A DNA stretch of 8,436 bases from Rhodanobacteraceae bacterium UBA703. GTDB taxonomy: Bacteria; Pseudomonadota; Gammaproteobacteria; Xanthomonadales; Rhodanobacteraceae. Position 1 is the first letter of the stretch; the number at the start of each line of letters is the position of its first letter. This document shows, piece by piece, positions 7,498-8,436 of the stretch. The DNA is taken from contig DBMH01000099.1 of NCBI GenBank assembly GCA_002297645.1, forward strand, positions 1-8,436, read 5' to 3'. A program made the position numbers and the translations under genes. A model generated the notes under the pieces. It made no database searches and was not told the DNA's origin. It worked only from the letters and a program-made list of their open reading frames with translations.

Positions 7498-7513
7498 TCG
7501 CGGCCGGCCGCGA
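7498..7513. repeat. 16-bp perfect palindrome
   Basis: TCGCGGCCGGCCGCGA reads identically on both strands. No T-run follows, so it is not a canonical terminator, although RNA from it could fold into a very stable short hairpin that might slow transcription leaving the DUF3667 gene. It could also be a binding site for a dimeric regulator, or chance in GC-rich DNA. Confidence 0.45.
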
Positions 7514-7540
7514 CGATGCCGGAAGAGCCCGGGAACGCAG

Positions 7541-7590
7541 ATGCAACCCATTGAAATTCCTGGCTCATTACACATTGATTAAACATTCGC
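7541..7590. promoter_or_regulatory. AT-rich block with near-consensus IHF site
   Basis: 31 of 50 bases are A or T by hand count. On the minus strand 7580-7568 reads AATCAATGTGTAA, which matches the IHF consensus WATCAANNNNTTR at all defined positions but one. The block ends about 55 bp left of the DnaA-box cluster. DNA bending by IHF next to DnaA boxes is known from E. coli oriC, DARS2 and datA. It could serve as an unwinding element or IHF site; neither is proven. Confidence 0.35.
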
Positions 7591-7643
7591 CAACCTGCTC
7601 GAAGTGGCCCAACGATGCGCCTTGCGGGCCGGTTCGGACACAG

Positions 7644-7678
7644 TCATCCACAGAGTTATCCACATCCGCTGTGGATAA
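7644..7678. promoter_or_regulatory. Cluster of three DnaA boxes
   Basis: Within 35 bp there are three boxes. TCATCCACA (7644-7652, plus) has one mismatch. TTATCCACA (7656-7664, plus) is perfect. TGTGGATAA (7670-7678) is a perfect TTATCCACA on the minus strand. The gaps are 3 and 5 bp, and the two perfect boxes point in opposite directions. DnaA is the replication initiator and also a transcription factor. Such dense high-affinity boxes are characteristic of oriC, of the E. coli DARS reactivation sites (whose core has three packed boxes) and of some DnaA-regulated promoters. The boxes are clear in the sequence; their role is not. The inverted pair could also form a 9-bp stem with a 5-nt loop. 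Confidence 0.8.
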
Positions 7679-7700
7679 GCGAAAAACCCTTGATGGGCCA

Positions 7701-7740
7701 TTCGCTTATGTATTCTTTCTGAAAGTTTCCTGAGAAACCG
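7701..7740. promoter_or_regulatory. AT-rich block with nested GAAA/TTTC inverted repeats
   Basis: 25 of 40 bases are A or T, beginning about 20 bp to the right of the DnaA boxes. It contains CTTTC-T-GAAAG (7715-7725) and GTTTC-CTGA-GAAAC (7725-7738), two inverted repeats sharing one base. A weak promoter-like pair lies here too (TTGATG at 7690 and TATTCT at 7711, 15-bp spacer). Possible roles are a DNA-unwinding element, an operator or a distal priA promoter. Confidence 0.35.
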
Positions 7741-7872
7741 GTTGCAAGCGGCCGGGCCGGATTCGCGCGGCGGAAGCATGGGCCGGAAAGCCGCGGGATT
7801 CCCGGGCTCCGGAAGGCGTCGCGACGGGATCCGGAACGGCCTGGACCCATCGACCAGGTGAAGGCGGCGGGG

Positions 7873-7900
7873 GCGACCGCTTTCCGAAGTTCCCTATACT
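7873..7900 (+). promoter_or_regulatory. Candidate sigma70 promoter for priA
   Basis: TATACT (7895-7900) matches the -10 consensus at five of six positions and stands out in GC-rich DNA. A partial -35, GCGACC (7873-7878, three of six), lies 16 bp upstream. Transcription would start near 7907, leaving a leader of about 30 nt before the priA ATG. The -10 is good and the -35 weak. Confidence 0.45.
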
Positions 7901-7935
7901 GCCCGGCCGGCGCCGCTCCGCCGCAGCCCGTCCCG

Positions 7936-8436
7936 ATGAATCCGATCCTGCGCATCGCGCTGCCCGTCCCGCTCCATACCTGGTTCGACTACCGTTCGGC
8001 GTCCGTCGCGCCGCCGCAACCGGGCAGCCGCGTGCTGGTTCCTTTCGGACGGCGCCGTGTGGTCGGCGTGGTGGTCGAGGCCGTCGACGCCTCGGAACTC
8101 GGCGACAGCCAGCTGAAGACCGTCGAGCGCGTGCTGGACGAACGGCCGCTGCTCACGACCGAGCTGATGACCACCCTGCGCCGCGCCGCGCGCTATTACC
8201 AGCACCCGTTCGGCGAAGTGCTGCAGGCCGCCCTGCCGGTGGCGCTGCGTTCGGCGCGTGCCTTGCCCGAAACCGGACTTCCCGCCCTGTGCCTCACGGC
8301 GGAAGGTCGGGCGGCGCGGGACGATCCTAAGCGCCGCCGCGGCACGCGCATCGACGCGCTGCTGCACGCCTTGACCGACGGCACCCGCGCGGTCGCCGAC
8401 CTCGACGGCGCGCTCGGGAACGTCGCCTCCGCCGCG
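7936..8436 (+). CDS. priA: Primosomal protein N' PriA, replication-restart helicase (N-terminal part)
   Basis: PriA recognises abandoned replication forks and reloads the replisome. The window holds the first 167 residues of a protein usually about 730 long. The N-terminus is RIALPVPLHTWFDYRS, with the conserved FDY at 17-19 in the 3'-DNA-end-binding domain. GSRVLVPFGRRRVVGVVV (30-47) and YYQHPFGEVLQAALP (87-101) are further family signatures. Residues from about 106 on begin the winged-helix domain. The helicase core, zinc-binding motifs and C-terminal domain lie beyond the right edge. The ATG at 7936 starts exactly where homologues start, though its ribosome binding site is weak (no clear purine-rich element). 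It is preceded by the DnaA-box region, which suggests a link to replication control; this is inference. Confidence 0.95.
   Translation, partial: MNPILRIALPVPLHTWFDYRSASVAPPQPGSRVLVPFGRRRVVGVVVEAVDASELGDSQLKTVERVLDERPLLTTELMTTLRRAARYYQHPFGEVLQAALPVALRSARALPETGLPALCLTAEGRAARDDPKRRRGTRIDALLHALTDGTRAVADLDGALGNVASAA

Larger units (their letters stand above)
7388..7935. other. Long non-coding region before priA, rich in DnaA boxes
   Basis: No credible gene lies in these 548 bp. The first part (to about 7540) is GC-rich like the rest of the window and holds a 16-bp palindrome and a one-mismatch DnaA box. By hand count 7541-7740 is about 51% A+T, against roughly one-third elsewhere, and carries the main DnaA-box cluster. 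The remainder (7741-7935) is GC-rich again and ends with a promoter-like sequence for priA. I see no strong Rho-independent terminator for the upstream gene. Confidence 0.75.

Noticed and set aside
7699..7726. Possible dif (XerCD) site around TTATGTATTCTTTCTGAAAG
   Set aside because: The central TGTAT and part of the right arm resemble dif, but the left arm matches the E. coli site at only about 2 of 11 positions, so it is not a credible recombination site.
7350..7733. A 127-residue plus-strand open frame across the end of the DUF3667 gene and the DnaA boxes
   Set aside because: It starts inside the preceding gene in another frame, has no recognisable domain, and reads through the DnaA boxes and AT-rich DNA.

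Overview
The window is GC-rich (roughly two-thirds G+C) and densely coded. It looks like ordinary chromosome from a gammaproteobacterium, most likely Xanthomonadales (Lysobacterales). That placement is an inference from gene content and protein style: an Ada-AlkA fusion, a NorM-type MATE pump, a 67K-type SppA, a DUF3667 protein, and a tiny lipoprotein paired with a small L7/L12-like membrane protein. I see no transposase, integrase, phage gene, CRISPR array, tRNA or rRNA.

Layout. Positions 1-1066 (minus) hold the N-terminal 355 residues of an Ada/AraC/AlkA alkylation-damage protein whose C-terminus lies beyond the left edge. After a gap of about 235 bp comes a complete tropinone-reductase-like SDR (1302-2081, minus). 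It is divergent from a two-gene plus-strand unit made of a small lipoprotein with a GTG start (2156-2383) and a single-pass membrane protein with an L7/L12 C-terminal-like domain (2388-2693). That unit converges on sppA (2704-4551, minus), with only 10 bp between the stop codons. A MATE transporter gene (4622-5986, minus) lies upstream of sppA and is divergent from a DUF3667 zinc-ribbon membrane protein (6203-7387, plus). A 548-bp non-coding stretch follows, and the window ends inside priA (7936 onward, plus), the primosomal replication-restart helicase.

The most interesting part is that 548-bp gap. It contains two perfect TTATCCACA DnaA boxes in inverted orientation, a third one-mismatch box 3 bp away, a more distant one-mismatch box, two AT-rich blocks (about 62% A+T by hand count) on either side of the cluster, a near-consensus IHF site, and a plausible promoter just before priA. 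This could be a replication origin, a DnaA-reactivating or titrating site, or a DnaA-controlled priA promoter. The sequence alone cannot decide which.

Functionally the window mixes genome maintenance (alkylation repair, replication restart), envelope quality control (SppA), drug or toxin export (MATE) and several poorly characterised envelope proteins. Apart from the lipoprotein/L7-L12-like pair, the genes look independently regulated. I found no convincing undescribed multi-gene system.
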